NCBI RefSeq assembly: GCF_001424705.1
Contig: NZ_LMRA01000002.1
Span: forward strand, 99,294 to 163,293
Direction of reading: 5' to 3'
DNA from: Methylobacterium sp. Leaf465
Lineage (GTDB): Bacteria; Pseudomonadota; Alphaproteobacteria; Rhizobiales; Beijerinckiaceae
DNA: 64,000 bases
The notes below the pieces were generated by a model. It saw nothing but the letters and a program-made list of their open reading frames with translations, searched no databases and was not told where the DNA came from. Below are positions 1 to 9,014 of this stretch, in pieces. How positions within the stretch are numbered: position 1 is the stretch's first letter; each line of letters starts with the position of its first letter. Position numbers and translations under genes: made by a program.

Positions 1-554
<554 letters not shown>

Positions 555-604
555 CGGCGGCGTCCGGCGCGGCCCGCGGGCCTCGCCCGGATCTTGCGTC
601 CCTC

Positions 605-650
605 GAACGACCGCGCCCCGGCCGAGAGCCGCGGCGCGGTCGTTCTCGTT
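605..650 (+). terminator. Rho-independent terminator after the aminotransferase gene
   Basis: A 13-bp inverted repeat (GAACGACCGCGCC pairing with GGCGCGGTCGTTC) around a 15-base loop is followed by a T-rich tail (TCGTTT). It lies between the aminotransferase stop and the next start at 668, so it probably ends the aminotransferase transcript. Confidence 0.75.
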
Positions 651-667
651 TCCGGAGGTCCGTGCCC

Positions 668-1519
668 ATGACGACGATCGCCATCCTGGCCGCCGGCGCG
701 ATGGGGAGCGCACTCGCCGCGCGCCTCACCGGGAACGGCGCCGAAGTCCTGACCGTCCTCGACGGACGCAGCCCGGGGACCCGGGCGCGGGCGCTCGCCG
801 CCGGCATGACCGACACCGACCTGCCCGGCCTGATGCGGGCCGACCTGCTGCTCTCCATCGTCCCGCCGGCCGATGCCGAGGCCCTCGCCATCACTCTGGC
901 GCCGATCCTCGCGGCGGCGGCGCACAAGCCCGTCTACGTCGATTGCAACGCGGTGAACGTCGTGACGGTCCGACGCATCGCCGGGATCGTCGCGCCGACC
1001 GGGGCGGCCTTCCTCGACGGTGCGATCATCGGCCTGCCGCCGAAACCCGGCACGCCCGGTCCGCGCCTTCACGTGTCGGGCGATGCCGCCGAATCCGCGC
1101 GACCTCTTCGCGACCTCGGTGTCGACCTCAGGGTGAATACCGGTGGTATCGGCGCGGCCTCGGGCCTGAAGATGGCCTATGCGGGCATCAACAAGGGCCT
1201 CACCGCTCTGGCCGCCCTCATGGTGCTGGGGGCCGAACGGGCGGGCGCCGGCGAAGCCCTGCGGGCGGAACTCGCCGAAACCGAGCCGGCTCTCCTCGCG
1301 CGCTTCGCCCGCGGCCTGCCCGACATGCTTCCCAAAGCCCAGCGCTGGGTCGCCGAGATGCACGAGATCGCCGATTTCCTCGGTGACGATGCCGCCGGGC
1401 GCCAGGTCTTCGCCGGCGCGGCCGACCTCTATGCGCGTCTGTCCGGCGCGGACGAGGCGGGTGACAGCGCCCGCCTGCGAGCCTTCGCGGCGGCGTGCGG
1501 ATCGTCGCAGCCGTCATGA
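668..1519 (+). CDS. NAD(P)-dependent oxidoreductase, 6-phosphogluconate-dehydrogenase-like with DUF1932 domain
   Basis: 283 residues. The N-terminus has a Rossmann motif (ILAAGAMGSALAARL, near residues 5-19) and a SIVPP segment as in beta-hydroxyacid dehydrogenases. The C-terminal half (from about residue 160, GLKMAYAGINKG) resembles the DUF1932 all-helical domain that replaces the usual C-terminal domain of these enzymes. The conserved catalytic-type Lys is in GLKMAYAGINK. The ATG at 668 follows a GGAGG ribosome-binding site (654-658). The family reduces or oxidises small hydroxy- or imino-acids; the substrate here is unknown. Confidence 0.75.
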   Translation: MTTIAILAAGAMGSALAARLTGNGAEVLTVLDGRSPGTRARALAAGMTDTDLPGLMRADLLLSIVPPADAEALAITLAPILAAAAHKPVYVDCNAVNVVTVRRIAGIVAPTGAAFLDGAIIGLPPKPGTPGPRLHVSGDAAESARPLRDLGVDLRVNTGGIGAASGLKMAYAGINKGLTALAALMVLGAERAGAGEALRAELAETEPALLARFARGLPDMLPKAQRWVAEMHEIADFLGDDAAGRQVFAGAADLYARLSGADEAGDSARLRAFAAACGSSQPS

Positions 1520-1888
1520 CGCGGGGGAAGCCGGTTGCCGGCTTCATCGGCGCCGCCTACATCGGCGGTCCCTGCTGCCGAGGCGCTCGATGGTTTCGCG
1601 AACCCTCTCGGGCTTGGCATGGCAGCGGGGCTTGTCGTGACGGGGCGGTGCGGACCAGTTCTCTGCATGGTTCCTGTGAGGCCTAGTGGGCCGGGTGGCG
1701 ACAGGCGTGTCAGGGACGCGGGGAACAGGAACCGCAGCCTTGGCGCAAGGCCCACCTCATCGGCCCCGTCTCATCCCGGGACGGTCTTCCGCTGCATCCC
1801 GGTCGCGTTCGTTAAGGATCCTCGGCAAGTGTAGGGATCGGCCGGGGAACCGGTCGTGTGCCACTGCGTAGTTTCGGGCCAGACCACT
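1520..1888. other. Gene-free stretch
   Basis: 369 bases between the oxidoreductase and the small membrane-anchored protein. Overlapping open frames exist on both strands, but none shows a recognisable domain or a good ribosome-binding site. I see no clear regulatory element here. Confidence 0.4.
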
Positions 1889-2185
1889 ATGAGACGCCTC
1901 CTGACGGGCGGCATCAAGGCGATCCTCGCGGTCGCTGCGCTCTCCACCGCCGCTCACTGGACCTTGCGCCTGCAGCGCGAGCCGACCCTTCCGCTCCGCG
2001 CTCAGGCGGAGCTTCCCGACCCGATCACCACCGGATCGATCACGCCGCGGCACGCAGAGCCTGCCGTCCCGGCGGAGCCGGCTGCGGACTTTGCCAAGAC
2101 CCTCGACCAGCGCCACCTTTCCGAACTCTTCGCCGGTGCGGCGCCCGAAAAGGCGAAGGTGCAGAAGACGGCCGTCAAGCGCTAG
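1889..2185 (+). CDS. Small membrane-anchored hypothetical protein
   Basis: 98 residues from the ATG at 1889; an in-frame start at 1856 would add 11 residues but lacks a better ribosome-binding site. The N-terminus is basic, then hydrophobic (GGIKAILAVAALSTAAHW), consistent with a signal anchor. The remainder is Pro/Ala-rich with a Lys-rich tail (KAKVQKTAVKR), so the bulk is probably periplasmic and disordered. No known domain is recognised and the neighbours give no functional clue. Confidence 0.5.
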   Translation: MRRLLTGGIKAILAVAALSTAAHWTLRLQREPTLPLRAQAELPDPITTGSITPRHAEPAVPAEPAADFAKTLDQRHLSELFAGAAPEKAKVQKTAVKR

Positions 2186-2279
2186 GACCAAAGTCCCGAC
2201 TGCCCGTCGGCCGGCCATGCCACGGACCGCACGCCCGAATCCGGGGCGTGCGACCGTCGACGACGGGATCGTGGATCGG

Positions 2280-2855
2280 TCAGGCGGCGGCGCGGCTGGC
2301 GTGATTGCCGTCCTGGATCTCCGCGATGATCTTGGCGCAGAAGGCGTCGAGGTCGCCAGGGTTGCGGCTCGTGATCAGGCCCCGGTCCGACACGACGGGC
2401 TCGTCCGTCCAGTCCGCGCCCGCATTCACCACATCCGTCCGGATCGATTCGAACGAGGTCATCCGGCGTCCCTTCGCGGCGCCGACCTCGATCAGCAGCC
2501 AAGGCGCGTGGCAGATGGCAGCGACCACCTTGCCGGAATCCACGAAGCTGCGAATCACCGCGAGGGCCTTCGGCTCCAGGCGCAGCTTGTCCGGGTTGAT
2601 CTGGCCGCCCGGGAGGACGAGGGCATCGTAGTCCTGCGGTGACCCGGACTCGAGATCCTTGTCGACCGCGACGTTCTTGCCCCAATCGGTCTTGTCCCAC
2701 CCGCGAATGGATTCCTTCGCCGTGCGGGACTGCGGCGCCGCGACGTGCACGGTGGCGCCGACCTCCTTGAGCCTGCTCTGCGGGACGGTGAGCTCGGTCT
2801 CCTCGAAGCCATCGGTGGCGAGGATCAAAACCTTGGCCTGCCTGATGTCAGACAT
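2280..2855 (-). CDS. DJ-1/PfpI family protein (type 1 glutamine amidotransferase-like)
   Basis: 191 residues. It has the PfpI fold signature: VLILATDGFEETEL at the N-terminus with the acidic residue that activates the cysteine, LVLPGG in the middle, and the nucleophile elbow AAICHAPWLL with the catalytic Cys followed by His. These features match the YhbO/PfpI stress-protein group, reported to act as cytosolic proteases, deglycases or chaperones. The ATG at 2855 starts the conserved fold with a short leader (MSDIRQAK), so longer upstream starts are unlikely. It stands alone on the minus strand. Confidence 0.9.
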   Translation of the reverse strand: MSDIRQAKVLILATDGFEETELTVPQSRLKEVGATVHVAAPQSRTAKESIRGWDKTDWGKNVAVDKDLESGSPQDYDALVLPGGQINPDKLRLEPKALAVIRSFVDSGKVVAAICHAPWLLIEVGAAKGRRMTSFESIRTDVVNAGADWTDEPVVSDRGLITSRNPGDLDAFCAKIIAEIQDGNHASRAAA

Positions 2856-3008
2856 GGATTGTCTCCGGAATGCGAAAGATATGGCACTGAACAGGTCCCG
2901 TGAGATGCGGGTTCCGCACGGGTAACGGACGGGCCCTTCGGGCGCGGGAACCTGGCCGCGCTCGGCCGTGTTGGTCCGCACATCCCTCAGACAGACAGGA
3001 GGCTTCGC

Positions 3009-3242
3009 ATGGCCAATCACGAGATGGCCAATCCCGGCCTGCCGATTCCCGAGCCGCTGCCGGGTGGAATTCCGGGCGATCTGCCGACGCCGCCCCCGCC
3101 GGACGAGCAGCCCGATATCGGACCGACGGGGCCGCGCACGCCGTATCCGGTCAACGATCCGGGGATCGACGAGCCGGCCGGCCCGGGCTCGGAGCCGGAT
3201 TACCTGCCGGGCGGTCCGACCGATCCCGGCGTCCGGATGTAG
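3009..3242 (+). CDS. Proline/glycine-rich small hypothetical protein
   Basis: 77 residues, extremely rich in Pro, Gly, Asp and Glu, with short repeats such as PIPEPLPGG and PTPPPPDEQP. It should be disordered and acidic. A ribosome-binding site (ACAGGAGG, 2996-3003) precedes the ATG, which supports a real gene. There is no signal peptide or known domain. It ends 7 bases from the stop of the convergent gene. Confidence 0.55.
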   Translation: MANHEMANPGLPIPEPLPGGIPGDLPTPPPPDEQPDIGPTGPRTPYPVNDPGIDEPAGPGSEPDYLPGGPTDPGVRM

Positions 3243-3249
3243 GGGGGGG

Positions 3250-3639
3250 TCAGTGGTCCCCGTGCGACGCGCGCACGTCGCGCGGTGCACTCAGGATTTC
3301 GGAGAGGCTCGTCGCCACGTGACGGGCCTCTTCATCCGTCAGGCGAAGCTGAAACGGGGGCAGGGCGCCAGCCCGGAGGGCCACGACGGCCTGGCCTTTT
3401 TCGTCCGTACCGATCTCGATCGCCGACGACGTGACGTCGAGCATCGCAATCTCCTCGTCGGACATGTCCTCGGGCAGATCGCTGTCGTCGGGTTCGTCGA
3501 TGGCGGTGAGAAGCTGGCCCACCGCCCGCACCAGGGCGCGAGCCGCCCGGGCATCCATCACGACGGCCGTGGCCTGATCGTCCTTCTGAAATGAAAGCTG
3601 GATGTTCGCCCCTTCGAGGGAAACCGAGATGCCCGCCAT
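3250..3639 (-). CDS. Conserved-looking hypothetical protein with acidic centre
   Basis: 129 residues from the ATG at 3639; a further upstream start (3690) would add 17 residues without recognisable sequence. The protein is soluble with an alternating strand/helix look: SVSLEGANIQLSFQKDD, then a helix (DARAARALVRAVGQLL), an acidic linker (DEPDDSDLPEDMSDEE) and a strand-helix C-terminus. I do not recognise a family. It is convergent with the proline-rich gene. Confidence 0.6.
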   Translation of the reverse strand: MAGISVSLEGANIQLSFQKDDQATAVVMDARAARALVRAVGQLLTAIDEPDDSDLPEDMSDEEIAMLDVTSSAIEIGTDEKGQAVVALRAGALPPFQLRLTDEEARHVATSLSEILSAPRDVRASHGDH

Positions 3640-3928
3640 GAATCGCCTAACCGCTTGCTCAGGAACTCTTATATGCGCTGGGCCGCGCAAATAACACAGG
3701 GGACGCCGTTAGGGGCGCTCCGAACCGGGGTCGTTTCCGTCGGGTAGAACGCCTTGTTGCCGCCGCATGATCGGACTACATGAGAGATAGCGGGTATCGG
3801 TGAGCTGGGATCTTGTACCGCAAGCGTCTCACGTCCTGCTGATTCCGTCAGGCCTACCGAAGAGGATCTGCCGCTTGTGTCGAGCAGACGCAGGCTGTTG
3901 ATCGACGAACGATACGAGGATCTATTTC

Positions 3929-4138
3929 GTGAATACCGGCACTGTAAAGTGGTTCAACGAGACCAAGGGCTACGGCTTCATTCAGCCTGACGACGGCGGC
4001 AAGGATGTGTTTGTGCACATCTCCGCAGTCGAGCGCGCTGGCATGCGCAACCTCATCGAGGGTCAGAAGATCTCCTACGAGATTCAGACCGACAAGCGCA
4101 GCGGCAAGGACTCGGCTGGTAACCTCCAGGCGGCCTGA
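3929..4138 (+). CDS. cspA: Cold-shock-domain protein (CspA family)
   Basis: 69 residues forming one complete cold-shock domain. RNP1 (KGYGFIQP) and RNP2 (VFVHIS) motifs are present, as is the opening [12 protein letters not shown]. The family binds single-stranded RNA/DNA and melts RNA structure, acting as an RNA chaperone in cold or stationary phase. The long upstream intergenic region (about 290 bases) fits the structured 5' leaders common for csp genes, but I did not identify a specific cold-box. A GC-rich hairpin lies just downstream. Confidence 0.95.
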   Translation: MNTGTVKWFNETKGYGFIQPDDGGKDVFVHISAVERAGMRNLIEGQKISYEIQTDKRSGKDSAGNLQAA

Positions 4139-4147
4139 TGCTCCCGG

Positions 4148-4167
4148 CGCCAGCCCCCGGGCTGGCG
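4148..4167 (+). terminator. Hairpin after the cold-shock gene
   Basis: An 8-bp perfect inverted repeat (CGCCAGCC / GGCTGGCG) with a 4-base loop sits 10 bases after the stop codon. No T-run follows, so it may be a weak terminator or an mRNA-stabilising hairpin. Confidence 0.45.
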
Positions 4168-4346
4168 TCACCCTGAAGGGCTTCCCACGAAGCCTCCGCC
4201 GCCGGTGACCGACACCCTTCTGGGGAGAAGGGGTTTAGCATCCGGCATATCCCGCAACACCAACGACGCGCGCGGCTCAACCGGCCCGATGCGTCCGAGA
4301 CACGGCACGCAAAACCTGCACGTTATTGAAAGTACACAAGAAAAAT

Positions 4347-4577
4347 ATGTTGTTTGAATATACCCGACGCCGCGGCGTCCGTTCGCCCGTCACCGATGCG
4401 GCGACCTTCAAGGTGGGTCACCTGAAGCAAACCATGGCTCATGAGGCAAAGACCGTCGACCTCAGCCATCTGATCGACACCTCCTACAACTACCATTCGC
4501 CCCGCGAACTGCGCTGGCATCTGGCCGAGCGGTTCGGCATGGCCCCAGAGGCGGTCGCTCTCCGCGAGCATCACTGA
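4347..4577 (+). CDS. Small hypothetical protein
   Basis: 76 residues from the ATG at 4347. Alternative starts are TTG at 4326 (83 residues) and ATG at 4434 (47 residues); the best-looking folded core, with DLSHLIDTSYNYHSPREL and AERFGMAPEAV, lies after the last of these. The sequence just upstream is AT-rich, as expected for a promoter or leader. A strong terminator follows at 4644, which supports transcription of this strand. No family is recognised. Confidence 0.5.
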   Translation: MLFEYTRRRGVRSPVTDAATFKVGHLKQTMAHEAKTVDLSHLIDTSYNYHSPRELRWHLAERFGMAPEAVALREHH

Positions 4578-4643
4578 TCCGAGGCCGCCCTGATCCTGTC
4601 GGGGCGGACCACGCGCCTCGTCATCGAGCCGACGTTACGATCG

Positions 4644-4675
4644 AGCCCAGCGCCCAGGTGCTGGGCTTTCCTGTT
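4644..4675 (+). terminator. Rho-independent terminator
   Basis: Perfect 8-bp stem (AGCCCAGC / GCTGGGCT) with an 8-base loop and a T-rich tail (TTCCTGTTT). It lies between the small + strand gene and the convergent phosphatase gene ending at 4710, so it may serve both strands. Confidence 0.7.
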
Positions 4676-4709
4676 TCGAGACACCCGGGCGCCGCCTCCG
4701 CCGGCGTCT

Positions 4710-5537
4710 TCAGCGGGGTGCCAGCGCCGCCACGACGTCGTTTCGCAAGGTCTGGGACACGGCCACGAGTTCTCCATGCACCGGGTCCGGACGGTTGTAG
4801 GTCGTGGGACGGCCTTGAAGATCGCTGACCGTGCCGCCCGCCTCGCGCAGGATCAGGTCGGCACCCGCGAGATCCCAGTCCCGCGCATGGGGCGAGACCA
4901 ATCCGACATCGATGGAGCCCTCGGCAACCCGCGCGACGCGCAGGGCCAGGGACGGAACCCGCTCGACGGAGACGAGCTCGGCCTGTTGCCCGTTCGTCCC
5001 GGCGCCCCGGGCCAGGCGGTCCATCATCGGCTTCGGACCGGTGACGCGAGCCCCTTCGACGGCGCGCTGGCCGGAGACGGTGATGGTCTGTCCGTTGCGG
5101 GTGGCTCCCGCTCCCGCGATGGCTTCATATAAGGTATTGGTCACGGGCGCGTGGACGAAGCCGAGGACGGGTTGCCCGGCCGACAGCAGCGCCACGGCGA
5201 TCGACCAATCGGGATGCCCGGACATGAAGGCGCGGGTCCCATCGATGGGATCGACGATCCAGACGAGACCGGCATCGAGCCGCACCGGATTGTCGCTGGT
5301 CTCCTCCGAGAGCCAGGCTGCTCGGGGCAGCATCGCGCTGAGGCGAACCTTCAGGAAGGTGTCCACCGCCACGTCGGCTTCCGTCACCGGCGAGCCGCCC
5401 GCCTTCGACCAGACCCGCGCCCCCGTCTGCCCGCCTGCCTTGTAGAACGGCAACGCGAGGGCGGCCGCTTCGCGGATCGTCTCGCGCAGGGCGGGAACGA
5501 GGGCGTGTGCGGCTTCCGGGGGGATCGGATCGGACAT
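4710..5537 (-). CDS. Inositol monophosphatase / CysQ-like phosphatase
   Basis: 275 residues, the normal length for the family. The Li+-sensitive, Mg2+-dependent phosphatase motifs are all visible: WLSEET (metal-binding Glu pair, near residue 75), IVDPIDGT (near residue 92) and WDLAGADLILREAGG near residue 215. Members hydrolyse inositol monophosphate or 3'-phosphoadenosine-5'-phosphate (CysQ). The Asp/Ser-rich DPIDGTRAF pattern is closer to the CysQ/histidinol-phosphatase side, but substrate cannot be fixed by sequence alone. The gene is monocistronic here. Confidence 0.85.
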   Translation of the reverse strand: MSDPIPPEAAHALVPALRETIREAAALALPFYKAGGQTGARVWSKAGGSPVTEADVAVDTFLKVRLSAMLPRAAWLSEETSDNPVRLDAGLVWIVDPIDGTRAFMSGHPDWSIAVALLSAGQPVLGFVHAPVTNTLYEAIAGAGATRNGQTITVSGQRAVEGARVTGPKPMMDRLARGAGTNGQQAELVSVERVPSLALRVARVAEGSIDVGLVSPHARDWDLAGADLILREAGGTVSDLQGRPTTYNRPDPVHGELVAVSQTLRNDVVAALAPR

Positions 5538-5853
5538 GCGTCTCCATACGGTTCAGGAGGTCAGGCTGGGCGCTTGTTGAAGAGCCCGTCGCCCCGGCAC
5601 GGATGCATGGAGGGCGGTGCTTCCTTCGTTGTAGGATGCCGGGCGGGTTGTCACAAGGAGAGCGACGCAGATGTCGATACGGACAAATCTCTTAGATCGA
5701 AGCAAGGAAGCGTTGAGCATTCCACGTGCTTCACCCTTGTCCATACTCGCTTAACGCTCACTCTTAAGCTGGCCTGAGGAGGTTAGACGTAAATCTGCTT
5801 GTCATAGACGGGTGGCCGACAGAGGTTGCCGGCGCCAACAGGGTGTACGAGCC
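5538..5853. other. Divergent intergenic region
   Basis: 316 bases between the phosphatase and the + strand gene at 5854, so both promoters should lie here. The right half is relatively AT-rich (around 5680-5810), unlike the surrounding genes. I see no convincing operator or RNA element. Confidence 0.4.
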
Positions 5854-6351
5854 ATGAACACTTTCGCGAACATGAACGACATGTCGGCGGATGCCACCTT
5901 CGTCGGCGCTGCCCCCGTTCTGACGCTGTCGCGTCTCCCGGTGATCGACCGCCTGGGCCCGGGGCGGCCCGCCGGCGTGGCCCTCGCCTACGCCGAGGAT
6001 GATTCGGATGCTTGCGGCGAGGACCGCTTCGACCTCCTCCTCGTCGACGCCACCGGCCGGGTCGTCACCCGCCTCGGACCGTTCTGCGAGGACGAGGTCG
6101 TGGCACATTGGCGTGACGTCGCCGCCAAGTCGGGCCTGCCACGGATGATCGTCAAGGAGGACGGCGAACTCGCCAGCGTCTCGAACCAACTCGGCCCGGT
6201 AGCCCTGGGCCGGACCCGGACCCGCCGCCGTCACGGCCTCCTCAACGGCCGCCGCCCGCGCTTCCTCGTCCGCCGCAAGACCGGCGCGCTGCCGGTTCGT
6301 CCCCTGATCCATCGCGGCGAGAACGAGATCATCTCCGGCGCCCGCTGCTGA
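5854..6351 (+). CDS. Hypothetical protein, soluble
   Basis: 165 residues from ATG 5854; the in-frame start at 5812 adds 14 residues and lacks conserved look. The central part (FDLLLVDATGRVVTRLGPF followed by EDEVVAHWRDVAAKSGLP) reads like a small alpha/beta domain. The C-terminus is strongly basic (RTRTRRRHGLLNGRRPRF). It lies tail-to-tail with ubiA (28-base gap). I do not recognise the family with certainty. Confidence 0.65.
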   Translation: MNTFANMNDMSADATFVGAAPVLTLSRLPVIDRLGPGRPAGVALAYAEDDSDACGEDRFDLLLVDATGRVVTRLGPFCEDEVVAHWRDVAAKSGLPRMIVKEDGELASVSNQLGPVALGRTRTRRRHGLLNGRRPRFLVRRKTGALPVRPLIHRGENEIISGARC

Positions 6352-6378
6352 GCCGGGTCGCCGTATCCCGAGCGAGAC

Positions 6379-7332
6379 TCAGAGGATGTGCGTCACGGCG
6401 GCATCCGCCGCGAGGCCGACAAACAGGATCAGTCCCGCTTCCCGATTGGAGCGGAAGAGCGTCAGGGCACCGCGCCCGTCGCGCGTGTCGAGGCGCAGCA
6501 CCTGTCGCCCGAGATGGACGCCGAACAGGGCGACGCCGAGCAGGCCCACGGGGCCTGCGCCTGCCAGGACCGCAGCGAGCGCGACGAAGCCGACGCTGGT
6601 GCCGTAGCACAGACCGATCGCCCCCCGCATCCGGCGCCCGAAGAAGCGGGCCGAAGAGCGGATGCCCGCGATCTCGTCGTCCTCGATATCCTGTACGGCG
6701 TAGATCGTGTCGTATCCGATCACCCAGGCGATGGTGCCCGCGTAGAGCAGCAGGGCCGGGACATCGAGGCGTGCGAACACCGCGACCCAGCCCATCAGCG
6801 CGCCCCACGCGAAGGCGAGGCCGAGGACCGCCTGCGGCACCGGCATGACGCGCTTCATGAAGGGATAGATCGCCACCGGGACCAGCGAGGCGATGCCGAC
6901 GCCGATCGCCGGACCGTTGAACTGGAGCAGTACCGCGAGGCCCATCAGGGCCTGCAGCACGAGGAAGACGGCGGCTTGGCGCGCCCGGACCTGGCCCGAG
7001 GGCAGGGGGCGCGAGCGGGTGCGCTCCACCTGGGCGTCTAGGTCCCGATCGGCGATGTCGTTGTAGGTCGAGCCCGCACCCCGCATGGCGACGGCGCCGA
7101 CGAAGAACAGGGCCAGATGGATCGGGTCAGGGAAAGCGGCACCGGACCGGATGGCCGCGAGGGAGGCCGACCACCAGCAGGGCAGAAGCAGGAGCCACCA
7201 GCCGATCGGCCGGTCGATACGGGCGAGGCGCAGGTAGGGCCGGGACCAGCGCGGCGCGATCCGGTCGACCCAATGTCCCGCCACCGCATCGGCGACGCGG
7301 CGGTCCGCGTGCGGGGAGCTCACGCCGTCCAT
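6379..7332 (-). CDS. ubiA: 4-hydroxybenzoate polyprenyltransferase
   Basis: 317 residues, an integral membrane prenyltransferase with about eight to nine hydrophobic segments. Both Asp-rich Mg-diphosphate motifs are present: NDIADRDLDAQVERTRSRPL (near residue 90) and the second one YDTIYAVQDIEDDEIAGIRS (near residue 207). Length and motifs match UbiA, which attaches the polyprenyl tail to 4-hydroxybenzoate in ubiquinone biosynthesis at the inner membrane. The N-terminal DRIAPRWSRPYLRLARIDRPIGWWLLLLP pattern (here split: RIDRPIGWWLLL) is typical of the alphaproteobacterial enzyme. Confidence 0.95.
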   Translation of the reverse strand: MDGVSSPHADRRVADAVAGHWVDRIAPRWSRPYLRLARIDRPIGWWLLLLPCWWSASLAAIRSGAAFPDPIHLALFFVGAVAMRGAGSTYNDIADRDLDAQVERTRSRPLPSGQVRARQAAVFLVLQALMGLAVLLQFNGPAIGVGIASLVPVAIYPFMKRVMPVPQAVLGLAFAWGALMGWVAVFARLDVPALLLYAGTIAWVIGYDTIYAVQDIEDDEIAGIRSSARFFGRRMRGAIGLCYGTSVGFVALAAVLAGAGPVGLLGVALFGVHLGRQVLRLDTRDGRGALTLFRSNREAGLILFVGLAADAAVTHIL

Positions 7333-7383
7333 GGACGCACGGGCGCGTCGGGCCGACTCGTCCGGAAAGGTTTCAGCACCGGA

Positions 7384-7848
7384 TCAGAGGGCGCCCTGCG
7401 GCATCTTCAGGCTGCCCGTGAGTCCGGGGCCGCCGAGGAGGCCACCGCCGCCGCCGTTCTGGGCCTGCGCGCGGGCCTGGGCTTCCATCTTGGAGGCCTG
7501 GGCCGCGACGGTGCAGACCTTGGTCTTGATGCCCGACACCTTGAGGTGGTCGGCCTTGAAGCCTTCCGCGAAGGAATCCGGGATCGAGCACCACTCCTTG
7601 TTGGCGGTGATCCATTTCAGGCCGGCGGTGCCGTTGGCCTGGAGCTTGCCGAACAGGGTGCAGGCCTCGGCCGGCGTCATCTTCTTCTTCGAGTTCGACG
7701 CGGCGTTCGCCTTGCCGATCAGGTCCTTGCGGGCCTGGAGGGTCTGCTGGATCTCGCCGCACTCGGCGGACTGCGCGAAGGCCTGTTCGCTGAAGAGCGC
7801 CGTGCCGGCGAGGGCGACGGCCAGCGTCGCGATGGTCTTGAACGACAT
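7384..7848 (-). CDS. Secreted/periplasmic hypothetical protein
   Basis: 154 residues from ATG 7848, which directly gives a signal peptide (MSFKTIATLAVALAGTAL, cleavage near AFA-QSAE). Three Cys residues remain after cleavage (ECGE, EACT, EWCS) plus one near KVCTVA, which could form two disulfides in the periplasm. The C-terminus is Gln/Ala-rich then Gly-rich. The start gives the signal peptide, so the longer in-frame extensions are rejected. Function unknown. Confidence 0.75.
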   Translation of the reverse strand: MSFKTIATLAVALAGTALFSEQAFAQSAECGEIQQTLQARKDLIGKANAASNSKKKMTPAEACTLFGKLQANGTAGLKWITANKEWCSIPDSFAEGFKADHLKVSGIKTKVCTVAAQASKMEAQARAQAQNGGGGGLLGGPGLTGSLKMPQGAL

Positions 7849-8133
7849 GCCTTGAGATCCTTTCTCCCCCCATCCGCGATCCGATGGGGGTGAGCCCGGC
7901 GACCGGATGCGGAATGGCCTGATGCGTGCCCGGAAGCGCACAAGAGTTCGCGCCTTTCGGTCTTGGTTTCGTTTCGGCATAGGAATGTGGCGTCTTTCGA
8001 GCCGCAAACGCCGGGTCGCATTCGAAGGTGGATTTACGGCGCAATGTTGCCGCGTGTTGCGGGTTTGCATCAGCTGCTGCGGTTCGGGACCGCGCCGTTG
8101 ACAGCCGACTCACCCCACGCGACCACGCCGGGT

Positions 8134-8886
8134 ATGGCCGCTTATGACTTCACCGCCCCACGCCTCTTCGTCGAAGCCGACCTCTCCGTCGGAGCGACGC
8201 TGCCCCTCAACCGGGCGCAGGCGAACTACCTCCTCAACGTCCTGCGGCGCGGGCCCTCCGATCCAGTTCTCCTGTTCAACGGGCGCGACGGCGAATGGCG
8301 CGCAGAGATCGCCCCGACCGGGCGTAAGAGCGCGGACCTGATCGTGCGGGAGCGCACACGCCAGCAGCCGCCACGCGCGGACCTTCATTACCTGTTCGCG
8401 CCGTTGAAGTCGGCCCGGCTCGACTACCTGGCCCAGAAGGCGGTTGAGATGGGGGCCGGCACCCTTCGCCCTGTCTACACCCGCTATACCCAGAGCGAGC
8501 GGCTGAATGTCGATCGCCTGCGCGCGAACGCCATCGAGGCCGCCGAGCAATGCGGCATCCTCGATCTGCCGGAGATCCAGGAGGCGGCCAAGCTCCCGGC
8601 GGCGCTCGCAAACCTCAACCCCTTGCGCCTGCTCGTGTTCTGCGACGAGGACGCCCCGGTTTCGGATCCTATCCTGGCCCTCCGGCAGGCCGCCGATCCC
8701 GCGGCCGCCCCGCCTCTCGCGGTTCTGGTCGGACCCGAGGGCGGGTTTTCACCGGACGAACGCGCCCTGATCCTGGAACGTCCGAACACGGTGGCCCTCT
8801 CCCTCGGTCCGCGCATCCTGCGGGCCGACACGGCGGCGGTGATGGTGCTGGCCCTGATTCAGGCGGTGCTCGGCGACGCTCGCTGA
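8134..8886 (+). CDS. rsmE: 16S rRNA (uracil-1498-N3)-methyltransferase
   Basis: 250 residues. N-terminal PUA-like domain (PRLFVEADLSVGATLPL, LLNVLRRGPSDPVLLFNG) is followed by the SPOUT methyltransferase domain. The knot-forming motifs are present: EQCGILDLPEI, VLVGPEGGFSPDERALI and LGPRILRADTAAV. The enzyme methylates N3 of U1498 of 16S rRNA with SAM in 30S subunits. ATG at 8134 was chosen because the homologous N-terminus starts there. It precedes gshA by 128 bases. Confidence 0.95.
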   Translation: MAAYDFTAPRLFVEADLSVGATLPLNRAQANYLLNVLRRGPSDPVLLFNGRDGEWRAEIAPTGRKSADLIVRERTRQQPPRADLHYLFAPLKSARLDYLAQKAVEMGAGTLRPVYTRYTQSERLNVDRLRANAIEAAEQCGILDLPEIQEAAKLPAALANLNPLRLLVFCDEDAPVSDPILALRQAADPAAAPPLAVLVGPEGGFSPDERALILERPNTVALSLGPRILRADTAAVMVLALIQAVLGDAR

Positions 8887-9014
8887 GGCGTCGCTTGCCC
8901 GCGTTGTTCGCGCGGGTCCCGTGGCCTATGAGGCGCGTTGACCCGATGTAAGGGGCCACGCCGCTGCGGTCCGGCGCGCCTCTCCTTTGAACGACCTTCC
9001 TGAAGAGGCAGCGC